Position numbers and translations under genes: made by a program | From: Bradyrhizobium elkanii WSM2783 | GTDB taxonomy: Bacteria; Pseudomonadota; Alphaproteobacteria; Rhizobiales; Xanthobacteraceae | Reading direction: 5' to 3' | Length of the DNA stretch: 64,000 nucleotides | Assembly: GCF_000472865.1 (NCBI RefSeq) | Contig: NZ_AXAP01000031.1 | Location: 1 to 64,000, forward strand | In this document: piece after piece, positions 1-8,116 of the stretch | How positions within the stretch are numbered: position 1 is the first letter of the stretch | Layout of the letters: every line of letters begins with the position of its first letter | Notes under the pieces: generated by a model | Databases searched by the model: none | Told to the model about the DNA's origin: nothing | What the model saw: only the letters and a program-made list of their open reading frames with translations

Positions 1-2
1 AT

Positions 3-251
3 GCGCCGAAGCAGGGTGACGGTGTCGGCGTCGCGGATTGGCGTGAACGCATGCAGAGCGAGGACGGTAAGGCATTCTACCGACTGCGCGCCGAGCACGA
101 ATGCATCAATGCCCATGCCCGCCGCATGGGACTGCGCCAGCTGACCCTGCGCGGCAAGATCAAGGCCCGCATCCATCTGCTGTGGTTCGCCGTCGCTCGC
201 AACATGATGCGCTTCCTCGCCTTGCACGCCAAGGCGCGGGTCGCGGCATGA
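3..251 (+). CDS. Transposase C-terminal fragment (IS1182/IS5-like), cut by window edge
   Basis: The reading frame is open from the left edge and ends at a stop at 249-251, so only about 82 C-terminal residues are visible. The end has the pattern of IS1182/IS5-group DDE transposases: a basic stretch with DGKAFYRLRAEHECINAHARR, then a short hydrophobic helix with FAVARNMMRFLAL. This resembles the closing motif of such enzymes (K/R-A-x-Y-x-R, E-x-x-N-A-x-x-R, A-x-N-x-M-R). The catalytic residues lie outside the window. No terminal inverted repeat could be picked out in the 213 bases before cysK. Whether the element is intact cannot be judged. Confidence 0.7.
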   Translation, partial: APKQGDGVGVADWRERMQSEDGKAFYRLRAEHECINAHARRMGLRQLTLRGKIKARIHLLWFAVARNMMRFLALHAKARVAA

Positions 252-464
252 ACAGGGAGCCCACGCCAGCAGGCGCCACAAAGCACCGCCAGCACCGGCC
301 TGGCATTGGCGGAGGTTTGGTCAGATCGCCGTCATTCGGCGCCGGCTCAACCGAAAAGCTTTACGGTCGCCGCCTTCCAGCCAGCCCGTCAAATCTAGAA
401 TTCTCCGGGCGAGCGCGAAACATTCTCACCCTCTCAGGATGAGGTTCGCGAGTGTTGCCAAGTC

Positions 465-1499
465 TTAGACAAACGGCACGTCGATCTTGGTGCGCTTCTC
501 GAGCCATGCCGGCACCGGCAGGTTCTTCGAGCGCATGAAATCCGGATTGAAGAGCTTGGACTGATAGCGGTTGCCGGAGTCGGCGAGAATCGTGACGATC
601 GTCTTGCCGGGCCCGAGCTGCTTTGCCAGGTGGATCGCGCCGGCGATGTTGATGCCGGTCGAACCGCCGAGGCAGAGGCCCTCATGCTCCAGGAGTTCGT
701 AAATCACGGTGACCGCTTCTTCGTCGGAAATCAGGAAGGCGTCATCGACCTTGGCGGTCTCGATGATGGACGTGACGCGGCCAAGACCGATGCCCTCGGT
801 GATCGAGTCGCCCGGCGTCGATTTGGCCTCGCCATGCTTGAACAGTTCGTACATCGCAAAGCCGTGCGGATCGGCGCAGGCAGTGACGATGGCGTTGTTC
901 TTTTCCTTCAAATAGCGGCTGGTGCCGGCGAGCGTGCCACCGGTACCGACCGAGCAGATGAAACCGTCGACCTTGCCGCCGGTCTGCTGCCAGATCTCCG
1001 GGCCGGTCGAGTCGTAGTGCGCCTTGGCATTGTCGAGGTTGTTCCACTGGTCGGCGAACAACACGCCGTTCGGCTCGGTCTTGCGAAGTTCGTCAGCCAG
1101 CCGTTTGCCGACATGCTGATAGTTGTTCGGATTGGAGTAGGGCAGCTGCGGCACCTCGATCAATTCGGCACCGCACAGCCGCAGCATGTCCTTCTTTTCC
1201 CGGCTCTGGGTTTCCGGGATCAGGATCAGGGTCCGGTAGCCGCGGGCGCTGGCGACAACCGCAAGCCCGATGCCGGTATTGCCGGCGGTCGATTCCACCA
1301 CCAGCCCGCCCGGCTTGAGCGTGCCACGTTTCTCGGCTTCCAGGATCATCCATTTGCCGGCGCGGTCTTTCACCGACTGGCCTGGGTTCATGAACTCGGC
1401 CTTGCCCAGGATGGTGCATCCGGTCAGCTCGGAGGCACGCTTCAGCTTGATGAGCGGCGTATTGCCGATGGCTTCGACGACGTCGTTGTTGATTGTCAT
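465..1499 (-). CDS. cysK: Cysteine synthase A (O-acetylserine sulfhydrylase)
   Basis: A 344-residue fold-type II PLP enzyme that makes L-cysteine from O-acetylserine and sulfide in the cytoplasm. The PLP lysine is K44 in the SVKDR motif. The substrate-binding loop STAGNTG is at 70-76, and the glycine-rich phosphate-binding loop SVGTGGTLAG follows in the middle of the protein. Length is slightly above the usual 310-330 because of a C-terminal tail. It could equally act as a cystathionine beta-synthase-like or CysK-type enzyme on a related substrate, but motifs and overall similarity favour cysteine synthase. The ATG is at 1499; its upstream ribosome-binding site is weak. It stands alone, divergent from the efflux operon. 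Confidence 0.92.
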   Translation of the reverse strand: MTINNDVVEAIGNTPLIKLKRASELTGCTILGKAEFMNPGQSVKDRAGKWMILEAEKRGTLKPGGLVVESTAGNTGIGLAVVASARGYRTLILIPETQSREKKDMLRLCGAELIEVPQLPYSNPNNYQHVGKRLADELRKTEPNGVLFADQWNNLDNAKAHYDSTGPEIWQQTGGKVDGFICSVGTGGTLAGTSRYLKEKNNAIVTACADPHGFAMYELFKHGEAKSTPGDSITEGIGLGRVTSIIETAKVDDAFLISDEEAVTVIYELLEHEGLCLGGSTGINIAGAIHLAKQLGPGKTIVTILADSGNRYQSKLFNPDFMRSKNLPVPAWLEKRTKIDVPFV

Positions 1500-1983
1500 G
1501 TCGGGGGTATTCTTTGCCGGTTATTTCGCTCCCGACTGACCCTAGTGCGGGGGCGGCAAAAGGGAAAGGCCCTTGCGCCCGCGGTGCGCGCCGACCCGAA
1601 TCGACCCACCGGTCCGCGGCAATCTCCCTCGCGACTCTCGGTCCGCGAAATGGGCCGCCGGATGGCGTCGGAGCATTGGGGATTTGGGGCAACAGGCGCC
1701 CGGAAATCCCCATGAAATCTTCGTAAGATTCCGGCAGCTTCCGGTGCCGACGAAATTGAAGTAAGGCCCGTAACATAAGGACAACTTGCTATTCGGCGGT
1801 TCCCTGGTTGAACTTGGCCGGAGTCTCTCGTCGGGTTGGCAGGACTGTCCGCTTGCCATGCCCTCGGAGTAGTATGACGGCGCGGTTCCATTGGAAGCAT
1901 CACTCCGTGAACGTTCGACAGACCATCTCCCAACGCGTTGCGAACTCATCGCGACTTGATTCGGCGCGCGGAGGAGAACGGAG
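1500..1983. other. Intergenic gap between cysK and the efflux operon
   Basis: This 484-base gap separates two divergent transcription units and must hold both promoters. The reading frames inside it have no recognisable product. I see no clear -35/-10 pair, no long dyad and no riboswitch-like structure. The last bases before 1984 form the ribosome-binding site of the next gene. Confidence 0.5.
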
Positions 1984-3474
1984 GTGACCCAACGCATCCG
2001 GGGGGCTGCTGTCAGCGCACGGCCGCGCGCGCCTGTGCCAAGCCTGCGAGGCGTGTTGCGCATGTTTGCGGGTTTTGTGATTGCCGCGAGTTCGGCCGGC
2101 TGCATCCTGACCAAGGATATTCCCGATCCTGCGCTGGATATTCCCGGCGGCTACAAGGCGGCGCGGCCGGCAAAGGCCTCCGACGCGCCGCCGACGCTCG
2201 ACTGGTGGCGCGGCTTTCGCTCGACGGAACTAACGACGCTGATGGAAGAAGCCCAGCGGGTCAATCTGGACATTGCGGCGGCAGTGGCGCGTTTCAAGCA
2301 AGCGGACGCGCAGGCTCGGATTGCTGGCGCGGCCTTGCTGCCGACGCTCTCCGGCTCTAGCTCCGAGACGTATTCACGTACCTCCGGCTCGAGCGCGAGT
2401 GGCCTCAGCATCGGCGGGCGCGAGGTGGTCAATTACAACGCCTCGCTTGCCGCGAGCTATCAGCTCGATTTCTGGGGCCAGAACCGCGACGCTGCGCAGG
2501 CGGCTGAAGAGACCGCGGTCGCGAGCCGGTTCGACCGCGAGGTGGTGGCGCTGACCACGCTGACCGCCGTCGCCAACGCCTATTTCCAGGTGCTGACGTC
2601 GCAGGATCGAATTCGCACCGCCCAGCGCAACATCGCCAGCGCCGAGCGTGTCCTCAACGCGATCAAGGATCGCTTCAAGGCCGGCACCGGCACCGATCTC
2701 GATGTCGCGCAGCAGGAGAGCCTGGTGGCCAATCAGCGCGCGCTGGTGCCGCCGCTCCGGCAGACCCTCGACCAGAACATCAATGCGCTGGCGACGCTGG
2801 TGTCGCGACCGCCGGAGAGCGTGCGCGTCACCGGCGGCTCGCTCAACAACATCGCCATTCCCCGGGTGACGCCGGGCTTGCCGTCGGCATTGCTGACGCA
2901 GCGTCCCGACATCAGACGACAGGAGGCGCAGCTCGCCGCCGCTACCGCCAATGTCGGCAGCGCCCGCGCGCAGTTCTTTCCGAGTATCCAGTTGACCGGA
3001 CAAGGCGGCTATCAGAGTTCGGCGCTGTCGGCACTATTCCAGCCGCATGCCGCCTTCTTCAGCCTGGTCGGCGGCGCGACGCAGCCGATCTTCGACGGCG
3101 GACGGATCCTCGGCAATTTCGAGTTGACGCAGGCGCAGCAGGAAGAACTGCTGCAAACCTATCGCAAGACAGTGGTGCAATCCTTCGCCGACGTCGACAA
3201 CGCGCTGGTGGCGATCCGCGAGACCACGATCCGGCTGAAGCTGCAGCGTGACGTCGTGGCGTCGTCACAGCGGGCATTCCAACTGGCCGAACAGCAGTTG
3301 CGGGCTGGAACTGCTGACATCGTAACTGTGCTACAGACCCAACAGACTCTGTTCCAGGCCGAGGACGCGCTGTGGCAGGCGCAACTGGCGCGGCTGCAGG
3401 CGATCATCAGCCTGTATCAGGCCCTGGGCGGCGGCTGGGAGCCAAAGGTGGAGAGATCGGTCGATGCTCTTTAA
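1984..3474 (+). CDS. RND efflux outer-membrane lipoprotein, NodT/OprM family
   Basis: A 496-residue outer-membrane factor forming the exit channel of the tripartite pump encoded with the next three genes. A basic n-region and hydrophobic stretch end in a lipobox-like ASSAGC with the lipid-accepting Cys at about residue 40. Two OEP repeats follow, rich in alpha-helical coiled coil (for example QAQQEELLQTYRKTVVQ near the C-terminus), as expected for TolC-fold trimers. The GTG at 1984 is chosen because a purine-rich ribosome-binding site lies just upstream. An internal ATG at 2062 would also leave a short lipoprotein signal. The end overlaps the adaptor gene by 11 bases, indicating translational coupling. 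The drug or metabolite exported cannot be told. Confidence 0.9.
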   Translation: MTQRIRGAAVSARPRAPVPSLRGVLRMFAGFVIAASSAGCILTKDIPDPALDIPGGYKAARPAKASDAPPTLDWWRGFRSTELTTLMEEAQRVNLDIAAAVARFKQADAQARIAGAALLPTLSGSSSETYSRTSGSSASGLSIGGREVVNYNASLAASYQLDFWGQNRDAAQAAEETAVASRFDREVVALTTLTAVANAYFQVLTSQDRIRTAQRNIASAERVLNAIKDRFKAGTGTDLDVAQQESLVANQRALVPPLRQTLDQNINALATLVSRPPESVRVTGGSLNNIAIPRVTPGLPSALLTQRPDIRRQEAQLAAATANVGSARAQFFPSIQLTGQGGYQSSALSALFQPHAAFFSLVGGATQPIFDGGRILGNFELTQAQQEELLQTYRKTVVQSFADVDNALVAIRETTIRLKLQRDVVASSQRAFQLAEQQLRAGTADIVTVLQTQQTLFQAEDALWQAQLARLQAIISLYQALGGGWEPKVERSVDAL

Positions 3475-4882
3475 GCCGGAAGCAAAGGACAACGCGAAGG
3501 CTGCGGAGGTGAAGAAGCAGGGCCTGTTGCCGCGCCTGCTCAAGCGGATGGTATCGCTGATCATTGCCGCCGTGATCCTCGGCGGCCTCAGCTATATCGG
3601 CTGGCTGGCCTGGCAACAGAAGGGCGGCGGCCACAATGCCAACGCGCGGCCGGACCTGCCGGTGCCGGTGCTGGCGGCCATGCCGCGCGTGCAGGACATG
3701 CCGGTCTATCTGGACGGCGTCGGCTCGGTGCGTGCGCTGAATACCGTTACGGTTCGCTCGCAGGTCGACGGCAAGCTGATCAGGGTGAACTTTGTCGAGG
3801 GGCAGGACGTCAAGAAGGACGACGTGCTCGCCGAAATCGATCCCGCGATCTATCAGGCCCAGTACGATCAGGCCGTCGCCAAGAAGGCGCAGGATGAGGC
3901 GCTGCTCGCCAATCAGCGGCTCGACCTCGCCCGCTACCAGCAGCTCGCCCAAACCAACGCGGGCTCAAAGCAGCAAGCTGATACCCAGAAGGCGGTCGTT
4001 GCGCAGCAGGAAGCGCTGGTGAAGGCCGATCAGGCCGCGATCGACAACGCGGCGGCGACGCTGAGCTACACCAAGGTCATTGCGCCAATTTCAGGGCGCG
4101 CGGGCCTCCGCCAGGTCGACCAGGGCAACATCATTCATGCCTCCGACACCACCGGCCTCGTTGTGCTCACCCAGTTGCAGCCGATCGCGGTGTGGTTCAG
4201 CTTGCCGCAGCAGCAGATCGTGCGGGTGAATGCCGCCGCCGGCCAGGGCACGCTCGCGGTCGACGTGTTCGGCAATGACGGCGTGACTGTGATCGATACC
4301 GGCAAACTGACCGGCATCGACAATCAGGTCGACCCGACCACCGGTACGCTGAAACTGAAGGCGGAATTTCCCAACGGCAATTTCCAGCTCTGGCCCGGCC
4401 AATTCGTCAATGTGCGGCTGAAAGTCGAGACGCTGCCGAAGGCGATCGTGGTGCCGACCTCGGCCGTGCAGCGCGGGCCAGCCGGAACCTTCAGCTATGT
4501 GATCGGCGAGGACAATATCGCCACTGCGAAACCAGTGACGGTCATTCAGCAGAACGAGCATGACGCCGTGATCGGCAAGGGGATCACGGCCTCCGACCGC
4601 GTCGTCACCACGGGATTTGCCAATCTCGCCGATGGATCGAAAGTCATCATCGGCAAGGACGATGCCGCGCCGACCGCCGATCTCGCGCCGCGCAAGCGCA
4701 GCCGCAGCCCGGATGCCAAGAACGGCCAGGCCAAGGATGGTCAACCCAAAGATGGTCAAGCGAAGGACGGCGAGCATCGTTCGCGGCGCGAGCGCACGCA
4801 GGGCGAAGGCGATCAGAAGGGCTCGAGCGGGGCAGCAACGGGGGGTGAAACGTCAGGCGGCGCAGCGAAGTCGCAGCCGTGA
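3464..4882 (+). CDS. RND efflux periplasmic adaptor subunit (MdtA-like)
   Basis: A 472-residue membrane-fusion protein linking the inner-membrane permeases to the outer-membrane lipoprotein. A cytoplasmic basic N-terminus leads into one transmembrane anchor (about residues 27-48). Barrel-sandwich (biotinyl-lipoyl-like) halves flank a coiled-coil hairpin at roughly 120-190, and a beta-barrel region follows. The C-terminus is unusual: after about residue 405 it becomes a charged, low-complexity tail with near-tandem KDGQ units, then arginine- and glycine-rich sequence. MdtA homologues normally end soon after the barrel. It overlaps the upstream lipoprotein gene and is followed by a dispersed palindrome before the first permease gene. 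Confidence 0.9.
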   Translation: MLFKPEAKDNAKAAEVKKQGLLPRLLKRMVSLIIAAVILGGLSYIGWLAWQQKGGGHNANARPDLPVPVLAAMPRVQDMPVYLDGVGSVRALNTVTVRSQVDGKLIRVNFVEGQDVKKDDVLAEIDPAIYQAQYDQAVAKKAQDEALLANQRLDLARYQQLAQTNAGSKQQADTQKAVVAQQEALVKADQAAIDNAAATLSYTKVIAPISGRAGLRQVDQGNIIHASDTTGLVVLTQLQPIAVWFSLPQQQIVRVNAAAGQGTLAVDVFGNDGVTVIDTGKLTGIDNQVDPTTGTLKLKAEFPNGNFQLWPGQFVNVRLKVETLPKAIVVPTSAVQRGPAGTFSYVIGEDNIATAKPVTVIQQNEHDAVIGKGITASDRVVTTGFANLADGSKVIIGKDDAAPTADLAPRKRSRSPDAKNGQAKDGQPKDGQAKDGEHRSRRERTQGEGDQKGSSGAATGGETSGGAAKSQP

Positions 4883-4898
4883 CGCGACGACTATCCCA

Positions 4899-4947
4899 GA
4901 GCATGATCCGGAAAAGTGGAAACCGGTTTTCCGAAAAGATCATGCTC
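4899..4947. repeat. Dispersed intergenic palindrome inside the efflux operon
   Basis: Outer arms GAGCATGATC (4899-4908) and GATCATGCTC (4938-4947) enclose inner arms CGGAAAA and TTTTCCG, so the RNA can form a long interrupted hairpin. I recognise this sequence as a high-copy intergenic repeat of Bradyrhizobium and related genera; that is recall, not a search result. It sits between the adaptor and first permease genes, where it could modulate or stabilise the operon mRNA. Confidence 0.75.
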
Positions 4948-4987
4948 CAGCAAAGAGATCACTTCGCAAGGACGAGTACGCAAAGCC

Positions 4988-7900
4988 ATGGGCGTCTCTG
5001 AACCGTTCATCCGCCGGCCGATCGCGACCTCGCTGCTCGGGATCGCGCTTTTGATCGGCGGTGCTCTCGGCTATTTCGCGCTGCCGGTCTCGGCGCTGCC
5101 CCAAGTCGATTTCCCGACAGTGCAAGTGTCGACGCAACTGCCGGGCGCCAGCCCCGACGTGATCGCTTCCCTGATCACGGCACCGCTCGAACGCCAGCTT
5201 GGACAAATCCCGTCGCTGTCGTCGATGAACTCGACCAGTTCGTTCGGCGTCAGCCAGATTTCGCTGCAGTTCGATCTCAACCGCGACATCGATGGCGCGA
5301 CCCAGGACGTCCAGGCCGCGATCAATGCCGCCGCCGGCGTATTGCCGAAGAACCTTCCGTACCCGCCCGTCTACGCCAAGGTAAATCCAGCGGATGCGCC
5401 GGTCATGACGCTGGCGCTCACGTCGGAGACGATCTCGCTGCGCGCGATGAGCGACCTCGCCGACACCATCCTCGGCCAGCGGCTGAGCCAAATTTCGGGT
5501 GTCGGCCGCGTCGCCGTATTGGGCGGCCTGAAACCGGCGGTGCGGGTGCAGGCCGATCTGGCGCGGCTTGCAGCCTATGGCATCTCGATGGAGGACCTGC
5601 GCAACGCGATTGCCGGCGCCAACGTCTCGGGCCCGAAGGGATCGCTCGACGGCGCGCAGCAAGCCTATACGATCGCCGCCAATGACCAGATCGCGGTGGC
5701 GGAGGCCTACAAGCCGATCATCATCGCCTATCGCAACGGCTCGCCGGTGACGATCGGCGACGTGGCCGTGATCGTGGATGGGCTCGAGAACGACCGCACC
5801 GGCGGTTGGTATCAGGGCACACCGGCTGTTATTATCGACATCCAGCGCCAACCCGGCGCCAATGTCATCGAGGTCGTCCGCCAGATCCGCGACGAGATCC
5901 CGCGGCTGCAGCGGCTGATTCCGGCCGGCGTCAACCTGACCGTCGTCAGCGATCGCACCGTCACCATCCGCGCCTCCGTACGCGACGTGCAGTTCACGCT
6001 GATCCTGAGTGTCGTGCTGGTGACGCTGGTCGTGCTGCTGTTCCTGCGGTCACTGCGCGCCACGCTGATCGCGGGCGTCGCGCTGCCGTTGTCGCTGATC
6101 ACGAGCTTCGGCATCATGTATTTTGCCGGCTTCAGCCTCGACAACCTGTCGCTGATGGCGCTGACGATCGGCACCGGCTTCGTGGTCGACGACGCCATCG
6201 TGATGATCGAGAACATCGTCCGCCACATGGAGGAGGGCGAGCCCGTGATGGAAGCCGCGCTCAAGGGTGCGAGCGAGATCGGCTTCACCGTGATCTCGCT
6301 GACGCTGTCGCTGATCGCGGTCTTCATTCCGCTGCTGTTCATGTCCGGGCTGGTCGGGCGCATGTTCCGCGAGTTTGCGCTGACGCTGACGATCGCGGTG
6401 GTGACGTCGGCGGTGGTCTCGCTGACGCTGACGCCGATGATGTGCTCGCGGCTCTTGAAGCGTGTCGACGAGGAATTCGTGCTGCCGGGCCTCGGCGCCA
6501 TCAGCCGCTTCATCGACCGCATGGTCGACTTTTACCACGGTACGCTATTGTGGGTGCTGCAGCGCCAGCGTGCGACCCTGATTGTGACCTTCGCTACCGT
6601 CGCGCTCACGCTGTTCATGTATGTGATCGCGCCGAAGGGCTTCCTGCCGCTCCAGGATACGTCCTCGATCACTGCGGTAACCGAGGCCGGCCCGGACGTC
6701 TCTTTCGCTGAAATGCAGGCGCGACAGAGCAAGGCGGCGGACCTGATCAAGTCGGACCCGGACGTGACCGGCGTGGTTTCCGTGATCGGCGCCGGTTCGG
6801 TCAACCCGACCACCAATGTCGGCCGGCTCGTGATGACGCTCAAGCCGCTCGGCGAGCGGCGCGACGACATTTCGAAGGTGGTGGCGCGGCTGAAGCAGAA
6901 GACGGCCTTGATCCCCGGCATGACCATCTATTTCCAGCCGGTGCAGGACGTGCAGATTTCCACACAGTCGAGCCGGTCGCAGTACCAATACACGCTGAAC
7001 GGCACGGACGCCAAAGAGGTGTCGCTCTGGGCGGGCAAGCTGGTCGCCGAGATGCGGCGTGATCCGATGTTCCGCGACGTGTCGTCGGAGGCGCAGGAGG
7101 CCGGCCTGCGGGCGGCACTCGATATCAATCGTCAGCGCGCCGGCCAGCTTGGCGTCAGCCTGCAGGCCGTCAACGATACCCTGAACGACGCGTTCGCGCA
7201 GCGGCAGATTTCGACCATTTACGGGCAGGCCAACCAGTACCGCGTCGTGCTCGAGGCGCTGCCGATGTATCAGCGCGATCCGTCGATCCTCGACAAGCTG
7301 TATTTGCCCGGAGTGAACGGCGCGCAGGTGCCGCTGTCGGCAGTGGCGACGCTGACGCGCACCACGGCGCCGCTTGCGATCTCGCACCAGGCGCAATTCC
7401 CGGCGGTGTCGCTCAGCTTCAACCTCGCGCCCGGCGAGGCGCTCGGCGATGCCGTTGCAGCGGTGAAGGCGATCGAGACCCGGATCGGCATGCCCAACAG
7501 CATCGTCGGAGTCTATACCGGCGACGCCGCGGAATTTTCCAGATCGCTCGCGGGCCAGCCCTGGCTGATCCTCGCCGCGATCATCACGATCTACATCGTG
7601 CTGGGCGTGCTCTATGAGAGCTACATCCACCCGATCACGATCCTGTCGACGCTGCCTTCGGCTGGTGTCGGCGCCATCCTGGCGCTGATGCTGTTCGGGC
7701 AGGACCTTTCGGTCATCGGCCTGATCGGCATCATCCTGCTGATGGGTATCGTCAAGAAGAACGCGATCATGATGATCGACTTCGCGCTGGAGGCTGAGCG
7801 GCACAAGGGCATGTCACCCTATGACGCGATCGTGCAGGCCTGCCTCTTGCGCTTCCGGCCGATCATGATGACGACATTGGCGGCGCTGTTCGGCGCGCTG

Positions 7901-8116
7901 CCGCTTGCGATCGAAAGTGGCACCGGCGCCGAGCTGCGCTTCCCGCTCGGCATCTCCATCATCGGCGGCCTCCTGCTCAGCCAGTTGCTGACGCTCTACA
8001 CGACGCCCGTGATCTACCTCGCGCTCGACCGGCTGAACCGCAGGATCGAGCACGCGCTGCCAGACCCGGGGCCGCAGGGCCCGCCGGTCGCGGGGGCGAC
8101 CGAGGGGATGCAGTGA
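4988..8116 (+). CDS. RND multidrug efflux permease (MdtB-like)
   Basis: A 1042-residue proton-driven inner-membrane transporter of the AcrB/MdtB class. The start MGVSEPFIRRPIATSLLG is the standard RND N-terminus followed by TM1, so the ATG at 4988 is used; an in-frame ATG at 4916 would add residues encoded within the palindromic repeat. The TM4 proton-relay motif GFVVDDAIVMIEN with adjacent aspartates is present. Two large periplasmic loops and a second block of six TM segments follow, including the LMGIVKKNAIMMIDFAL motif near the end. It overlaps the next permease gene by one base. Two non-identical permeases in tandem suggest an MdtBC-type hetero-oligomeric pump. Confidence 0.93.
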   Translation: MGVSEPFIRRPIATSLLGIALLIGGALGYFALPVSALPQVDFPTVQVSTQLPGASPDVIASLITAPLERQLGQIPSLSSMNSTSSFGVSQISLQFDLNRDIDGATQDVQAAINAAAGVLPKNLPYPPVYAKVNPADAPVMTLALTSETISLRAMSDLADTILGQRLSQISGVGRVAVLGGLKPAVRVQADLARLAAYGISMEDLRNAIAGANVSGPKGSLDGAQQAYTIAANDQIAVAEAYKPIIIAYRNGSPVTIGDVAVIVDGLENDRTGGWYQGTPAVIIDIQRQPGANVIEVVRQIRDEIPRLQRLIPAGVNLTVVSDRTVTIRASVRDVQFTLILSVVLVTLVVLLFLRSLRATLIAGVALPLSLITSFGIMYFAGFSLDNLSLMALTIGTGFVVDDAIVMIENIVRHMEEGEPVMEAALKGASEIGFTVISLTLSLIAVFIPLLFMSGLVGRMFREFALTLTIAVVTSAVVSLTLTPMMCSRLLKRVDEEFVLPGLGAISRFIDRMVDFYHGTLLWVLQRQRATLIVTFATVALTLFMYVIAPKGFLPLQDTSSITAVTEAGPDVSFAEMQARQSKAADLIKSDPDVTGVVSVIGAGSVNPTTNVGRLVMTLKPLGERRDDISKVVARLKQKTALIPGMTIYFQPVQDVQISTQSSRSQYQYTLNGTDAKEVSLWAGKLVAEMRRDPMFRDVSSEAQEAGLRAALDINRQRAGQLGVSLQAVNDTLNDAFAQRQISTIYGQANQYRVVLEALPMYQRDPSILDKLYLPGVNGAQVPLSAVATLTRTTAPLAISHQAQFPAVSLSFNLAPGEALGDAVAAVKAIETRIGMPNSIVGVYTGDAAEFSRSLAGQPWLILAAIITIYIVLGVLYESYIHPITILSTLPSAGVGAILALMLFGQDLSVIGLIGIILLMGIVKKNAIMMIDFALEAERHKGMSPYDAIVQACLLRFRPIMMTTLAALFGALPLAIESGTGAELRFPLGISIIGGLLLSQLLTLYTTPVIYLALDRLNRRIEHALPDPGPQGPPVAGATEGMQ

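Noticed and set aside
4916..4987. A longer N-terminus for the first RND permease.
   Set aside because: The extra 24 residues would be encoded by the dispersed palindrome, and the standard RND start lies at 4988.
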